Shown one piece after another: positions 7,768 to 15,856 of a stretch of 52,455 nt of DNA; within the stretch, counting starts at the first letter, position 1, and every line of letters begins with the position of its first letter. Source of the DNA: Betaproteobacteria bacterium (lineage in GTDB: Bacteria > Pseudomonadota > Gammaproteobacteria > Burkholderiales > SG8-39); assembly GCA_004297625.1 (NCBI GenBank), contig SCTY01000042.1:1-52455 (forward strand), written 5' to 3'. Made by a program: the position numbers and the translations under genes. A model generated the notes under the pieces. It was not told where the DNA came from, made no database searches, and saw only the letters and a list, made by a program, of their open reading frames with translations.

Positions 7768-9206
7768 GCGCGCGCGCTGCAGGCAGCGTGCCGTACGCGT
7801 TCGCCAAGGCCAATGGCGTCGCCGTCACCGCAGTTGGCGCCGGGGAGGCGCAGGTCGCCGTCCGCGAGGGCGCTCCCGCCGGAGCGCTCGCCGAGCTGCG
7901 GCGCGCGCTCGGCGTGCCGTTGCGCGCGCGGCGGGTCGGCACGGAGGAATTCGACGAGCTTATTGCCGCGACCTACAACGGCGCGGCCGCGGGAGCGGCG
8001 GCGCTGGCCGACGATCTCTCTCAGGACGTTGACCTGTCGCGGCTGCTGCAGGAGATCCCGAAGATCGCGGATCTCCTCGACAGCCAGGACGACGCGCCGG
8101 TGATCCGGCTCATCAACGCGCTGCTGACCCAGGCGCTGCGCGAGGGCGCCTCCGACATCCACTTCGAGGCCTTCGAGAGCCGCTCGGTGGTGCGCCTGCG
8201 CATCGACGGCACGCTGCGCGACCTGATCGAGCCGGCGCGCGCGCTGCACGGCGCGATCGTGTCGCGCGTGAAGATCATGGCGCAGCTCGACATCGCCGAG
8301 AAGCGCCTGCCGCAGGACGGGCGCATCGCGCTGCGCGTGGCCGGCAAGCCCGTCGACGTGCGCGTGTCCACCATCCCGACCGGGCACGGCGAGCGCGTGG
8401 TGCTGCGCCTGCTCGACAAGCAGGCCGGGCGCCTGGACCTCGCGCAGCTCGGCATGGACGACGCGACGCTCGCGCACATGGACCGGCTGATCAAGGAGCC
8501 GCACGGCATCGTGCTGGTCACCGGCCCGACCGGCTCGGGCAAGACGACCACGCTCTATGCGGCGCTGTCGCGGCTCGATACCGCGGCACTGAACGTCATG
8601 ACCGTGGAAGACCCGATCGAATACGACCTCGACGGCATCAGCCAGACGCCGATCAACGCGCGCATCGACATGACCTTCGCGCGCGCGCTGCGCACCATCC
8701 TGCGCCAGGATCCGGACGTAGTGATGATCGGCGAGATCCGCGACCTGGAGACGGCACAGATCGCCGTGCAGGCGAGCCTCACCGGGCACCTGGTGTTCGC
8801 CACGCTGCACACCAACGACGCGGTGAGCGCGGTCACGCGCCTGGTGGACATGGGCGTCGAGCCGTTCCTGCTCGCCTCCAGCCTGATCGGCGTCGGCGCG
8901 CAGCGCCTGGTGCGGCGCCTGTGCCTGGAATGCCGCAAGCCCTTCGTCCGCGACGGCGCCACGTTCTACTCCGCGCAGGGCTGCCCGGCCTGCAACCGCA
9001 CGGGCTACCGCGGCCGCACCGGCATCTACGAGCTGCTGACGGTCGACGACGACCTGCGCCGCCTGATCCACGACCGCGCTTCCGAGCAGGCGTTGCGCGC
9101 GCACGCCGTCGCGCGCGGCATGAAATCGTTGCGCGACGACGGCATGCGCTGGGCCGCGGCAGGCGTGATCAGCCTGGAAGAAGCCGTGCGCGTGACGGGC
9201 GAATAA
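7764..9206 (+). CDS. gspE: Type II secretion ATPase E
   Basis: This is the 480-residue cytoplasmic ATPase that powers secretion. Walker A is GPTGSGKTTT (about 254-263), the Asp box is TVEDPIEYDL, Walker B is ILRQDPDVVMIGEIRD (near 312-327) and the His box is GHLVFATLHTNDA. A tetracysteine zinc motif, C-x2-C then C-x2-C, sits at about 387-411, as in GspE rather than PilT. The start is the GTG at 7764-7766, overlapping the gspD stop as GTGA; it begins VSARAAGSVPYAFAK, a typical GspE N-terminus. It is slightly shorter at the N-terminus than E. coli or Vibrio GspE. Confidence 0.97.
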   Translation: MSARAAGSVPYAFAKANGVAVTAVGAGEAQVAVREGAPAGALAELRRALGVPLRARRVGTEEFDELIAATYNGAAAGAAALADDLSQDVDLSRLLQEIPKIADLLDSQDDAPVIRLINALLTQALREGASDIHFEAFESRSVVRLRIDGTLRDLIEPARALHGAIVSRVKIMAQLDIAEKRLPQDGRIALRVAGKPVDVRVSTIPTGHGERVVLRLLDKQAGRLDLAQLGMDDATLAHMDRLIKEPHGIVLVTGPTGSGKTTTLYAALSRLDTAALNVMTVEDPIEYDLDGISQTPINARIDMTFARALRTILRQDPDVVMIGEIRDLETAQIAVQASLTGHLVFATLHTNDAVSAVTRLVDMGVEPFLLASSLIGVGAQRLVRRLCLECRKPFVRDGATFYSAQGCPACNRTGYRGRTGIYELLTVDDDLRRLIHDRASEQALRAHAVARGMKSLRDDGMRWAAAGVISLEEAVRVTGE

Positions 9207-9211
9207 CGGCC

Positions 9212-10411
9212 ATGGAGGCCTTCCGCTACGAGGCGCTCGACGCCGCCGGCCGCTCCGTTTCCGGGGTCGTGCAGGCCGATACGCCGCGCGAGGCGCGCGC
9301 GCAACTGCGCGAGCAAGGCCTGCTGCCTTCGGTTCTCGACAAGGCTCACAAACGCGCGCGCCAGCCGTGGGCGCGCGGCCTTTCCGCCGCCCAACTGAGC
9401 CTGCTCACAAGGCAGATGGCCACGCTGCTCGACTCCGGCCTGACGATGGAGCAGGCGCTGGCGGCGCTCATCGAGGAAGCCGAGGCGCCTTTGACGCGCG
9501 AGGTGCTCGCCGGGGTCAAGGCCGAGGTGATGGCCGGCGCCTCGCTTGCCACCGCGCTCGGCAGCTACGCCCGGAGCTTTCCCGAGTTCTACCGGGCTCT
9601 GGTGCACGGCGGCGAAGAGTCCGGCGCGCTGCCGACCGTGCTGCAGCACCTTGCCGACTATCTCGACGCGCGCCAGGCATTGCGGCAGAAAACCAGCCTC
9701 GCGTTGCTCTATCCCGTCCTCGTCGCAGTCGTGGCAATCGCCATCGTCACCGGCCTGCTGGTGTATGTGGTGCCGCAGGTGGTGCAAGTATTTCAGCAAT
9801 CGCGCCAGGCCCTGCCATTGCTGACACGCGCGCTGATCGGCCTCAGTGACTTCCTGCGCGCCGCCTGGCCTTATCTCCTCCTGATCGTTGTTGGAATAAC
9901 GGTGGCCGCGCACATGGCGCTGCGCCGCCCTGCGACCCGTCGCGGGTGGCACGCGCTGCTCCTGGCCTTGCCCTGGCTGGGGCCGCTCGCTCGCGGCGTC
10001 GACACTTCGCGCTTCGCCAGCACGCTCGCCATTCTTGTCGGCGGCGGCGTGCCGCTGCTCGGGGCGCTGGCCTCCGGCGCGCGGGTGATGAGCAACATGG
10101 TGATGCGCGAGGCCGTCGAGCGCGCGATCGAGCGCGTGCGCGAAGGCGTGAGCCTTGCACGTGCGCTGGGCGAAACGCGCGCCTTCCCGCCGCTGCTGGT
10201 CCACCTCGTGGCGAGCGGCGAGGTGAGCGGCAAGCTCGAGCAGATGCTCGGCCGCGCCGCCCGCCTCGAGACCCAGGCGCTCGAGCGGCGCCTGGCGGTG
10301 TTCCTCACGCTGCTCGAGCCGCTGATGATCCTCGCGATGGGCGCCGTGGTGCTGCTCATCGTGCTCGCCATTCTGCTGCCGATCATCGAGATCAATCAGC
10401 TCGTGCGATGA
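9212..10411 (+). CDS. gspF: Type II secretion inner-membrane platform protein F
   Basis: GspF (399 residues) is the polytopic core of the inner-membrane platform. It starts MEAFRYEALDAAGRSVSGVV, a typical family N-terminus, and contains two T2SSF repeats. The first has LLTRQMATLLDSGLTMEQAL and GEESGALPTVL, the second has FASTLAILVGGGVPLLGAL and ASGEVSGKLEQML. Membrane helices lie at about 170-190, 215-235 and 370-395. The ATG at 9212 follows the gspE stop by five bases. Confidence 0.96.
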   Translation: MEAFRYEALDAAGRSVSGVVQADTPREARAQLREQGLLPSVLDKAHKRARQPWARGLSAAQLSLLTRQMATLLDSGLTMEQALAALIEEAEAPLTREVLAGVKAEVMAGASLATALGSYARSFPEFYRALVHGGEESGALPTVLQHLADYLDARQALRQKTSLALLYPVLVAVVAIAIVTGLLVYVVPQVVQVFQQSRQALPLLTRALIGLSDFLRAAWPYLLLIVVGITVAAHMALRRPATRRGWHALLLALPWLGPLARGVDTSRFASTLAILVGGGVPLLGALASGARVMSNMVMREAVERAIERVREGVSLARALGETRAFPPLLVHLVASGEVSGKLEQMLGRAARLETQALERRLAVFLTLLEPLMILAMGAVVLLIVLAILLPIIEINQLVR

Positions 10412-11187
10412 GCCCCGGCGCCTCCTTGGCCCTTCTCATGACGGCACTGCTGTGGCTGCAGGGCGCCGCGGCGGCACCTGTTGCGGTGCGCTACGTGGAG
10501 GGTGTCACCCACGGTTTCCTCGCGCTGCGCACGCTCGACCGCGCACAGATTGCCTCGGGCGATCTTCTCCAGTTCGTGCGGCGTGGGGAGGTGGAGAGCC
10601 GCATGGTGTTCCGCTTCAAGGACGGGTCGGTGCTGGACGAGACGGTGGTGTTCACCCAGGAGCGCGTCTTCACGATGCAGAGCTATCGCCTGCTGCAGCG
10701 AGGGCCCGTATTCGCCGAGGACACCGAGTTTTCGCTGGAGCGGGCTTCGGGGAAGTACCGCGTGAAAACCACGGCCCGCAAGGACGCGCGGGAGACGGTG
10801 CTCGAGGGCACGCTCACCCTTCCTCCCGATACTTACAACGGCATGATCCTCACGATCGCGAAGAACCTGCCCAGGGAGGCGCGCGAGACCGTTCACCTCG
10901 TCGCCTTCACGCCCACCGCACGGCTCATCGAGCTGGAGGTCGCGCCGGCGGGGGAGCACAAGGTGCTGGTCGGTGAGCTGGCCAAGAGCGCAACGCATTA
11001 CGTGTTCAAGCCCAGGCTAGGCGCCTGGCTCGAGCTCTTCTCCACGCTGCTCGGGCGCATGCCGCCGGACTCCCACGCGTGGATCGTCACCGACGAGCTG
11101 CCGGCCTTCGTGAGGTTCGAGGGCCCGCTCCACCCGGCCGGACCGGTCTGGCACATCGAGCTGACGAGCCCGCGCTGGCCCGATTGA
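10408..11187 (+). CDS. Exported protein of unknown function, coupled to gspF
   Basis: This 259-residue protein has a signal peptide (about 1-23, ending near QGAAAAPV). The mature part is beta-rich with many charged residues and text such as RYVEGVTHGFLALRTLDRAQ, RMVFRFKDGSVLDETVVFTQ and PDTYNGMILTIAKNLP. I do not recognise the family. The ATG overlaps the gspF stop by four bases (ATGA), so it is translationally coupled to the secretion operon and may be co-expressed with it. A role in secretion is inference from position only. It is too large and lacks the lipobox for a pilotin of the usual kind. Confidence 0.8.
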   Translation: MSPGASLALLMTALLWLQGAAAAPVAVRYVEGVTHGFLALRTLDRAQIASGDLLQFVRRGEVESRMVFRFKDGSVLDETVVFTQERVFTMQSYRLLQRGPVFAEDTEFSLERASGKYRVKTTARKDARETVLEGTLTLPPDTYNGMILTIAKNLPREARETVHLVAFTPTARLIELEVAPAGEHKVLVGELAKSATHYVFKPRLGAWLELFSTLLGRMPPDSHAWIVTDELPAFVRFEGPLHPAGPVWHIELTSPRWPD

Positions 11188-11323
11188 CCTGGAGCGCTAA
11201 TTAGGTGTGGCTTGAGCCCGATCTCCGCCGCGATGCCGTAATGTCTTCTTGCGCACAGATTGCCGCCGGATTCAAGCCTATGCTGCAAACGATCCCGGCA
11301 AACCGGGCCGGGGAGAGGAAATC

Positions 11324-11518
11324 ATGAGACGGACCACATTTCGCCTCCGGAAAGTGCCCGAGCTTCCGGTCGACTGGCGTAAGGCCGAATACGCCGCCCT
11401 GCAGGCCAATGCAGCAGACACCTGTGACGATCGCGTCAGCGAAAGTATCTTCGACGTTGATGACGAGCGGGCCGAAGTCGACATCATCGTCCACGGGATG
11501 ATTCACGGCGCAAACTGA
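11324..11518 (+). CDS. Small acidic protein of unknown function
   Basis: The frame encodes 64 residues starting MRRTTFRLRKVPELPVDWRK, with a basic N-terminal third and an acidic, Asp/Glu-rich C-terminal half ending in a VDIIVHGMIHGAN segment. A good Shine-Dalgarno (GGGGAGAGG) lies 7-8 bases before the ATG at 11324-11326, which is why this start was preferred over an in-frame one 75 bases upstream. There is no signal peptide or membrane segment. The function is unknown. It opens the run of small stress-type genes after the secretion locus. Confidence 0.6.
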   Translation: MRRTTFRLRKVPELPVDWRKAEYAALQANAADTCDDRVSESIFDVDDERAEVDIIVHGMIHGAN

Positions 11519-11599
11519 GCACCGCGTTGCGCGTGTGCTCGCCGCGTCAGCGGCGTTTGTCGTGTCCCGTGCCGATGGCATGTAACAGAGGAGAACAAA

Positions 11600-11758
11600 G
11601 TGAGCGTAGGAACAATACTTCTGATCATTCTGGTACTGGCGCTGCTGGGCGTGATTCCAACTTGGCCTCACAGCAGAGGATGGGGTTATGGTCCCAGCGG
11701 CGGAGTTGGCTTGATACTGGTGATCGTGTTGATCTTATTCTTGCTGGGCAAGATATAA
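11600..11758 (+). CDS. DUF3309-family small membrane protein
   Basis: A GTG at 11600 preceded by AGAGGAGAAC opens a 52-residue protein starting VSVGTILLIILVLALLGVIP. It continues with TWPHSRGWGYGPSGGVGLIL and a second hydrophobic stretch ending LLGKI. The PTWPHSRGWGYGPSGG centre between two membrane helices is the signature of the DUF3309 family of tiny stress-associated membrane proteins. Their biochemical role is unknown. It sits just before a CsbD gene, a common pairing in betaproteobacteria. Confidence 0.85.
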   Translation: MSVGTILLIILVLALLGVIPTWPHSRGWGYGPSGGVGLILVIVLILFLLGKI

Positions 11759-11812
11759 CCGTTATTTTGCATCGCACTCTGAGTGCAGCGCTTGCAACAG
11801 GAGCAATCGAGC

Positions 11813-11995
11813 ATGAACAAGGACCAAGTGAAGGGCGCGGCGAAAGACGTGGTCGGCAAAGTCCAGGAACAAGCAGGCAAGCTGGTTGGAAGCAAGAAAC
11901 AACAGATCAAGGGGCTTTCAAAACAAATTTCCGGGAAGCTGCAGAAGGGCGTCGGCGACGTCAAGCAGTCTGTTGAGGATGTAGGCAAGAGCTAG
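11813..11995 (+). CDS. CsbD-family stress protein
   Basis: This 60-residue hydrophilic Lys/Gln/Gly-rich protein begins MNKDQVKGAAKDVVGKVQEQ and has the repeated K-G-x2-K and G-K-x-Q pattern of the CsbD family (B. subtilis CsbD, E. coli YjbJ), induced by general or osmotic stress. The start at 11813 follows AACAGGAGCAATCGAGC; an in-frame ATG 30 bases upstream has no Shine-Dalgarno. There is no membrane segment. It probably belongs to a transcription unit with the DUF3309 gene 54 bp upstream. Confidence 0.9.
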   Translation: MNKDQVKGAAKDVVGKVQEQAGKLVGSKKQQIKGLSKQISGKLQKGVGDVKQSVEDVGKS

Positions 11996-12051
11996 TCAAG
12001 ACGCCCGGCCGAGCGCCGCGCAAAAGTCCGTCCGGATTAGGAGATTGGGCA

Positions 12052-12312
12052 ATGAGCCTCAAGCTGACCGCCGGCCTGGTTCTCGCCAGCCTGATCGTGT
12101 TGTTCGCGGTCCAGAACGCCGAGCCGGTGGAATTCCGGTTCCTGATCTGGACCTTCGCGCTGTCGCGGGCGTTGATGATGTTCATCCTGCTGGCGATCGG
12201 CGTTCTGCTCGGCTGGATGATGCACGCCGTGTCGGCGTACCGGGAACGCAAACAGCCGGCGCACGAAGGAGGACTCCATGAACGACGAGCAGAAACCCCC
12301 CGGGACGAATGA
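12052..12312 (+). CDS. LapA-domain (DUF1049) membrane protein
   Basis: This 86-residue protein has two membrane helices (about 4-24 and 38-60) separated by the signature VQNAEPVEFRFLIWTFALSR, typical of the LapA/DUF1049 family of lipopolysaccharide-assembly-associated small membrane proteins (E. coli YciS/LapA). The cytoplasmic tail is basic (YRERKQPAHEGG). The TPR partner LapB is not in the window. The start at 12052 is close to a weak AGGAGATTGGGCA. Its end overlaps the next gene by 35 bases. Confidence 0.85.
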   Translation: MSLKLTAGLVLASLIVLFAVQNAEPVEFRFLIWTFALSRALMMFILLAIGVLLGWMMHAVSAYRERKQPAHEGGLHERRAETPRDE

Positions 12313-12808
12313 GCCGGCGCGCGACGAGGAAGTCGCGGCATACGAAAAGCTGCGCCAGCACGTGAAGGAAGCCCTGGCCAACGTGCGGCAGAGGGTCAAC
12401 GCGGACACAGTGCAACAGGCGGTCGAAACCGGAGCCGAAAAGCTCAAGGACGCGGGGACGCATACGAGCGCCGCGGTGGCGAAGGCCGTCGCGGCGCTCA
12501 AGAAGGACATGGCCGTCGCGGCGGAGCGGCTGGGGCCGAAGTGGGAGGAGCTTTCCGAGAAGAGCGCCGACCTGTTCGGCGTCTGGCGCGACCGGGGCAG
12601 CGTCTTCCTCGGTCAGGCGGCCACCGCCCTCGGCGGCTGGCTGGAGAAGGTCGGCCAAGGGCTCGAGCATCCGACCTACGCGGCCGGAGAAATCACCCAC
12701 GGGGGCGCTTTCGAGTGCCAGTCGTGCCGGGCGCGCGTCGAACTGCCCCGCGCCGGTCACATCCCCCCGTGCCCCAGCTGCCAGGGCACGACCTTCAAGC
12801 GCGTGTAG
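12278..12808 (+). CDS. Zinc-ribbon protein (DUF1451-like)
   Basis: This 176-residue protein is helical and charged through residue 140. It then has a C-terminal zinc ribbon: FECQSCRARVELPRAGHIPP followed by CPSCQGTTFKRV, with four cysteines as two C-x2-C pairs. This arrangement matches the DUF1451 zinc-ribbon family (E. coli YbeL-like). The function is unknown; metal binding is inferred from the cysteines. The ATG follows GGAGGACTCC inside the end of the lapA-like gene, suggesting coupling. It closes the rightward small-gene cluster that began at 11.3 kb. Confidence 0.8.
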   Translation: MNDEQKPPGTNEPARDEEVAAYEKLRQHVKEALANVRQRVNADTVQQAVETGAEKLKDAGTHTSAAVAKAVAALKKDMAVAAERLGPKWEELSEKSADLFGVWRDRGSVFLGQAATALGGWLEKVGQGLEHPTYAAGEITHGGAFECQSCRARVELPRAGHIPPCPSCQGTTFKRV

Positions 12809-13128
12809 CGCAGGCCACGCGCCTGCGCGCAGCGCGCGAGGCGGGTATTCGCGAGCTCCAGCCGGTCGACCAGATTGCGCGCAGGCGCGGGGGGCTCGAA
12901 CTCGGCGAGCAGGAGATCGAGGGATTCCGGCGCGCGGTGCTCGAGCTTCTGGCTGAGAACGACGCCATTTCAGAGCCACTACGCTCCAGGCTTCTCGACT
13001 GGCGCCAGGCCGCTGTGCCGCCAGATCCCCGATCGCCACCAAGTCTTCCGTGGATCAGCATTTCCGGCGAAGCATCCGCGGCGCTTGGTACGGTAACGAA
13101 CAGAGCGCTTGCGATTCCAGCGCGGACA
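12809..13128. other. Intergenic region, 320 bp, with an open but startless frame
   Basis: One rightward frame is open across this gap and reads plausible helical text (for example ELGEQEIEGFRRAVLELLAE near 12900-12960), but it has no ATG, GTG or TTG start and no ribosome site. It may be a decayed gene end or chance in high-GC DNA. A dyad related to the stress-island motif lies at 13087-13102, just before the downstream regulator. Nothing else was recognised. Confidence 0.4.
13087..13102 (+). promoter_or_regulatory. Variant 16-bp stress-island dyad
   Basis: GGTACGGTAACGAACA keeps the arrangement of the recurrent motif (TGTRCG-N4-CGTACA) with one mismatch in each arm. It ends 26 bases before the ATG of the class A Crp-like gene at 13129. 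The other class A gene (39067) also has a site with a CGAACA half. It may be an autoregulatory operator; this is inference. Confidence 0.4.
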
Positions 13129-13926
13129 ATGACGCGCGATGCGAACACGCCGCACCCCCGCCGGGCGGCTCTAATGGCCGGCATCCCGAACGGCCTGCTT
13201 GCCGCGCTGCCGCGCAAATCCTACCTGCGGCTGCTCCCCGGCCTGTCACCGGTCAACCTGATCTTCGGCGAAGTGCTCTACGAGCCCGGGAAACCGATCC
13301 GGGAGGTCTACTTTCCCGGCGAGTGCCTGATTTCCCTGCTCACGCCGGTGGACGGCCACCTGACAATCGAGGTCGCGCTGGTGGGCCGCGAGGGCATGGT
13401 CGGCATTCCCCTGGCGCTGGGCATCGACGTTTCGTCGGTGCGCGCGCTAGTGCAGGGCGCCGGGCCCGCCTTGAAAATGGACGCGGCCCGCTTCCGTTCC
13501 GAGCTGCGCGGCAGTGCGCCGCTGCAGCGCGAGCTGTATCGCTACGTCCATGCGATGATGGCGCAGATCTCGCAGACCGCCGCGTGCAACCGCTTCCACG
13601 TGGTGGAGGCGCGGCTTGCTCGCTGGCTGCTGATGACCCGCGACCGCATGCGCTCGGGAGAATTTCATATGACGCATGAATTTCTTTCGCAGATGCTCGG
13701 CGTGCGCAGAGCCGGCGTCACCGAGGCGGCTTCCGCCCTGCAGCGGCATAAGCTGATCGAGTACAGCCGCGGCATCATCAGGATCCTCGATGACCGCGGC
13801 CTCGAAGCGGCCTGCTGCAACTGCTACGAGATCGTCAAGCACGCGCAAGACGGCGGCGCGGCGTCCAGGCGCGGCTTTGCTGGCACCGGCGGCTCGGCCG
13901 CCGGCGCCGTCGCAAGGGCGCCCTGA
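13129..13926 (+). CDS. Crp/Fnr-family transcription regulator, class A
   Basis: This 265-residue protein has an N-terminal cyclic-nucleotide-binding-fold beta barrel (about 20-135: LLAALPRKSYLRLLPGL, VLYEPGKPIREVYFPGE, GREGMVGIPLALG), a long helix with AACNRFHVVEARLARWLLMT, and a winged helix-turn-helix (MTHEFLSQMLGVRRAGVTEA). The recognition helix is RRAGVTEAA and lacks the Glu of CRP. The FNR-type N-terminal Cys cluster and the CRP cAMP residues are not seen. Conserved cysteines are CNRFH and the C-terminal CCNCYE, so redox, heme or NO sensing is possible. The tail after residue 240 is Ala/Gly-rich. The ATG at 13129 was chosen; the next ATG, before AGIPNGLLAALP, is an alternative. Effector and targets are unknown. 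Confidence 0.85.
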   Translation: MTRDANTPHPRRAALMAGIPNGLLAALPRKSYLRLLPGLSPVNLIFGEVLYEPGKPIREVYFPGECLISLLTPVDGHLTIEVALVGREGMVGIPLALGIDVSSVRALVQGAGPALKMDAARFRSELRGSAPLQRELYRYVHAMMAQISQTAACNRFHVVEARLARWLLMTRDRMRSGEFHMTHEFLSQMLGVRRAGVTEAASALQRHKLIEYSRGIIRILDDRGLEAACCNCYEIVKHAQDGGAASRRGFAGTGGSAAGAVARAP

Positions 13927-13975
13927 CCTCCGCTGCTCCACCGGTCCCGCGCCTCTCTCCCGTCCTGGAGCTGCC

Positions 13976-14827
13976 TCACCAGTGGCGCGCGCGAAGCTCT
14001 GGAGCGGTCCCATACCGCGGCCAGCTCGTGGCGGATTGCGGAGTCGGTGCAATGTGCTCGACCTGATATTCGGGTAGCAAACGCTCGTACTGCCGTCTGA
14101 CGACGGCATAGCACTCGCATACCTGCGCTTCCAGCTCGGAGCGATCGAGCACGGCAATGCGACCGCGGCTGCAATGGATCAGTCCCGCCTTTTGCAGTTT
14201 TCCAACGGCCTGCGCGATGCCTGCGCGACGCATGCCCAGCATGTCGGCCATCAGCTGCTGCGTCATCGTCAGCTCGTTCGAGGGCAAGCGGTCCAGGCTC
14301 GACAAGATCCAGTAGCACACATGCTGTTCCAGCGAATGGTGCCGGTTGCACACCGCGCTCTGTCCGATCTGCGTGATCAGCGCCATGGTGTAGCGCAGCA
14401 GCAAGCGCGCGAGCGGGCCGCCGTGCTCGAACTCGTTTCTCAGCAGCGCCCCGCCCAGCCGATAGGCGTGCCCGGGGCTCAGCACCACCGCCTGGCTCGG
14501 CATGCTGTCACCGCCGAGGAACGATGCGACGCCGATCACGCCTTCGTTGCCCGTGAGCGCGAATTGCGACGACGCCCCGTTCTCCGTCAGGTAGAACGCG
14601 GAAACGATGCCCGCAGTGGGGAAGTACAGATGCTTTTGCCGCTCGCCGGCGCAGTGAACCGTCCACCCCAGCGGCAAGGCAACGGGTTCCAGGCCCGGCA
14701 GCAGACGCTCATAGGCCTCCTCTGGCAGCGCTGCGAGCAGATGGTTTTGCGCGGGCGTGTGCTGTGCGAACGTGCCAGGCTTCCTGGCCCTGGACGCGAG
14801 GCACGTCTGCGGATAGGGTCGAAACAA
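13976..14827 (-). CDS. Crp/Fnr-family transcription regulator, class B (divergent member)
   Basis: The protein has the cNMP-fold barrel (NHLLAALPEEAYERLLPGLE, HLYFPTAGIVSAFYL, GNEGVIGVASFLGG), the helix with SAVCNRHHSLEQHVCYWIL and a helix-turn-helix LMADMLGMRRAGIAQAVGKL. The C-terminal CECYAVVRRQYERLLP is shared with its paralogues and is followed by a 28-residue extension. There is no ATG near the N-terminus. The TTG at 14825-14827, with AGGCGGG upstream, is my choice, but the frame is open to 14902, so the start is unsure. It converges with the class A gene 50 bp away. A perfect FNR-type box lies 62-75 bp upstream of this start. Confidence 0.75.
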   Translation of the reverse strand: MFRPYPQTCLASRARKPGTFAQHTPAQNHLLAALPEEAYERLLPGLEPVALPLGWTVHCAGERQKHLYFPTAGIVSAFYLTENGASSQFALTGNEGVIGVASFLGGDSMPSQAVVLSPGHAYRLGGALLRNEFEHGGPLARLLLRYTMALITQIGQSAVCNRHHSLEQHVCYWILSSLDRLPSNELTMTQQLMADMLGMRRAGIAQAVGKLQKAGLIHCSRGRIAVLDRSELEAQVCECYAVVRRQYERLLPEYQVEHIAPTPQSATSWPRYGTAPELRARHW

Positions 14828-14888
14828 GTCCCGCCTTTGACGTTGAACTCCCTCGCGTTTCAGGCTACCCGCACAGCCGTACCGGTGA

Positions 14889-14902
14889 TTGATGGGGATC
14901 AA
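14889..14902. promoter_or_regulatory. Perfect FNR-type box
   Basis: TTGATGGGGATCAA is a perfect TTGAT-N4-ATCAA palindrome, the consensus site of FNR/ANR-type oxygen regulators. It lies in the 214-bp gap between the leftward regulator ending at 13976 and the rightward small gene at 15042, so it could serve either. This differs from the TGTGCG-type dyad found elsewhere in the island and suggests control by a true FNR encoded outside the window. Confidence 0.75.
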
Positions 14903-15041
14903 TCTTGCGTTCGGTGAGGACCGGCAGGTTCGCGGAGCGGAAAAGGCATGTCTGATGGCGCACAGATACCCCGGCGTGCCTGGCCTATCGTGGCCCGGGC
15001 ATGCGGGAACTCCCGATGCTCACACGCGAAGGAACCGGACC

Positions 15042-15245
15042 ATGCGTATGAATGCCGCCGCGCGCGCGGCGTATCAGCAGCAGATCAAGGACCTGCGCGC
15101 AAGCCGGGATGCGGCGCAGAAGACGTTCCAGGAAATCCTTGTCGCGAGCGAGTCGGCCGGCGAGCAGATGCAGCGCGGAATGAAGACCGCCTGGGAAACG
15201 ATGCAAAAAGCCCTGGAGAAAGTGTCGTCCGATCTCAGGAAATGA
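15042..15245 (+). CDS. Small helical stress-type protein
   Basis: This 67-residue protein starts MRMNAAARAAYQQQIKDLRA, is predicted fully helical, has regular heptad spacing (DLRASRDAAQKTFQEILVAS) and ends VSSDLRK. A Shine-Dalgarno (GAAGGAACC) precedes the ATG at 15042. It resembles small coiled-coil stress proteins of the sll1863 type, but the match is weak. There is no membrane segment or signal peptide. An FNR-type box lies about 140 bp upstream. Confidence 0.6.
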   Translation: MRMNAAARAAYQQQIKDLRASRDAAQKTFQEILVASESAGEQMQRGMKTAWETMQKALEKVSSDLRK

Positions 15246-15384
15246 CCGGCCGCCGGCGCGTTCGCCTGAGCACCCAGCGTCCGCGGCTCTGCCCCGTCGT
15301 TCTGCGACCCTTGGCCTCCTTTTCCATTTCCTGGCGGTGCATTTCGATGTGGGCGATGGCGTCCAGCACTTCGTCGCTGATCAT
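15235..15384 (-). CDS. Possible 49-residue basic protein
   Basis: The frame starts MISDEVLDAIAHIEMHRQEM with GGAAGGGCCCGA before the ATG at 15382-15384, and ends in an Arg-rich tail. Its end overlaps the end of the convergent gene at 15042-15245 by 11 bases. The first half is plausibly helical; the basic tail could be an artefact of GC-rich reading. I do not recognise it. Confidence 0.3.
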   Translation of the reverse strand: MISDEVLDAIAHIEMHRQEMEKEAKGRRTTGQSRGRWVLRRTRRRPVIS

Positions 15385-15404
15385 TCGGGCCCTTCCATCC
15401 GTGT

Positions 15405-15676
15405 TTACGCGGAACTGCGCAAGCGCCGCGAGAACTCGGCCAAAGGCCGGATCCCGCTCGCCGCCGCGCGCCTGCACCAGTCCTGCAGCTGCCTGACGAC
15501 TTCGGCAACACTCGCGCAAGCCGTGCGCGCTCGAGCTCGTGCAGCATCTTGTCGTGCACGTCCAGCCACGGCTCAATCGCCTGGAGCTCGCGCGCCTCCT
15601 GCGGAGAGCGCCGGCGCAGCTTGCCGAGCGCCTCCACGTAGATCCGCTTCAGAGACCGCGCATACCTCGCCAGCAC
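15405..15676 (-). pseudogene. Frameshifted remnant, possibly of a fatty-acid desaturase tail
   Basis: Two leftward frames join into one sensible protein. The first, from a GTG at 15676, reads RIYVEALGKLRRRSPQEARE, then LQAIEPWLDVHDKMLHELER, and is protein-like to about 15503. One base out of frame the sequence continues EVVRQLQDWCRRAAASGIRP, then LAEFSRRLRSSA, and stops at 15405-15407. The WC-x6-ASGI-x6-FS-x2-LRS ending resembles, from memory, the C-terminal tail of betaproteobacterial DesA-type desaturases; this identity is uncertain. The catalytic His boxes are absent. It is a decayed fragment, unless the shift is a sequencing error. Confidence 0.45.
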
Positions 15677-15810
15677 ATCGTAGCGGCCATCTTTGCTGCA
15701 GTATCCCTGCAGGGGGACGCCCTCTGTTCGCCCTGTTTATGGGCGGCGAAAGCACGCTCAAAGCCGAATTGTGATCGCGGTGTTGGCCGGTGGCGTAGGT
15801 ACACAGCCAA

Positions 15811-15835
15811 AAAAAGGACCCTCGCGGGTCCTTTT
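15811..15835 (-). terminator. Intrinsic terminator of the ice-binding-like gene
   Basis: GGACCC and GGGTCC form a short stem around a TCGC loop, with A-runs on the left and T-runs on the right. Read leftward, the hairpin lies 22 bases after the stop of the gene at 15857 and is followed by seven T. It could act in both directions. Confidence 0.75.
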
Positions 15836-15856
15836 CCGTTCTTAGCGATTGCAGAG

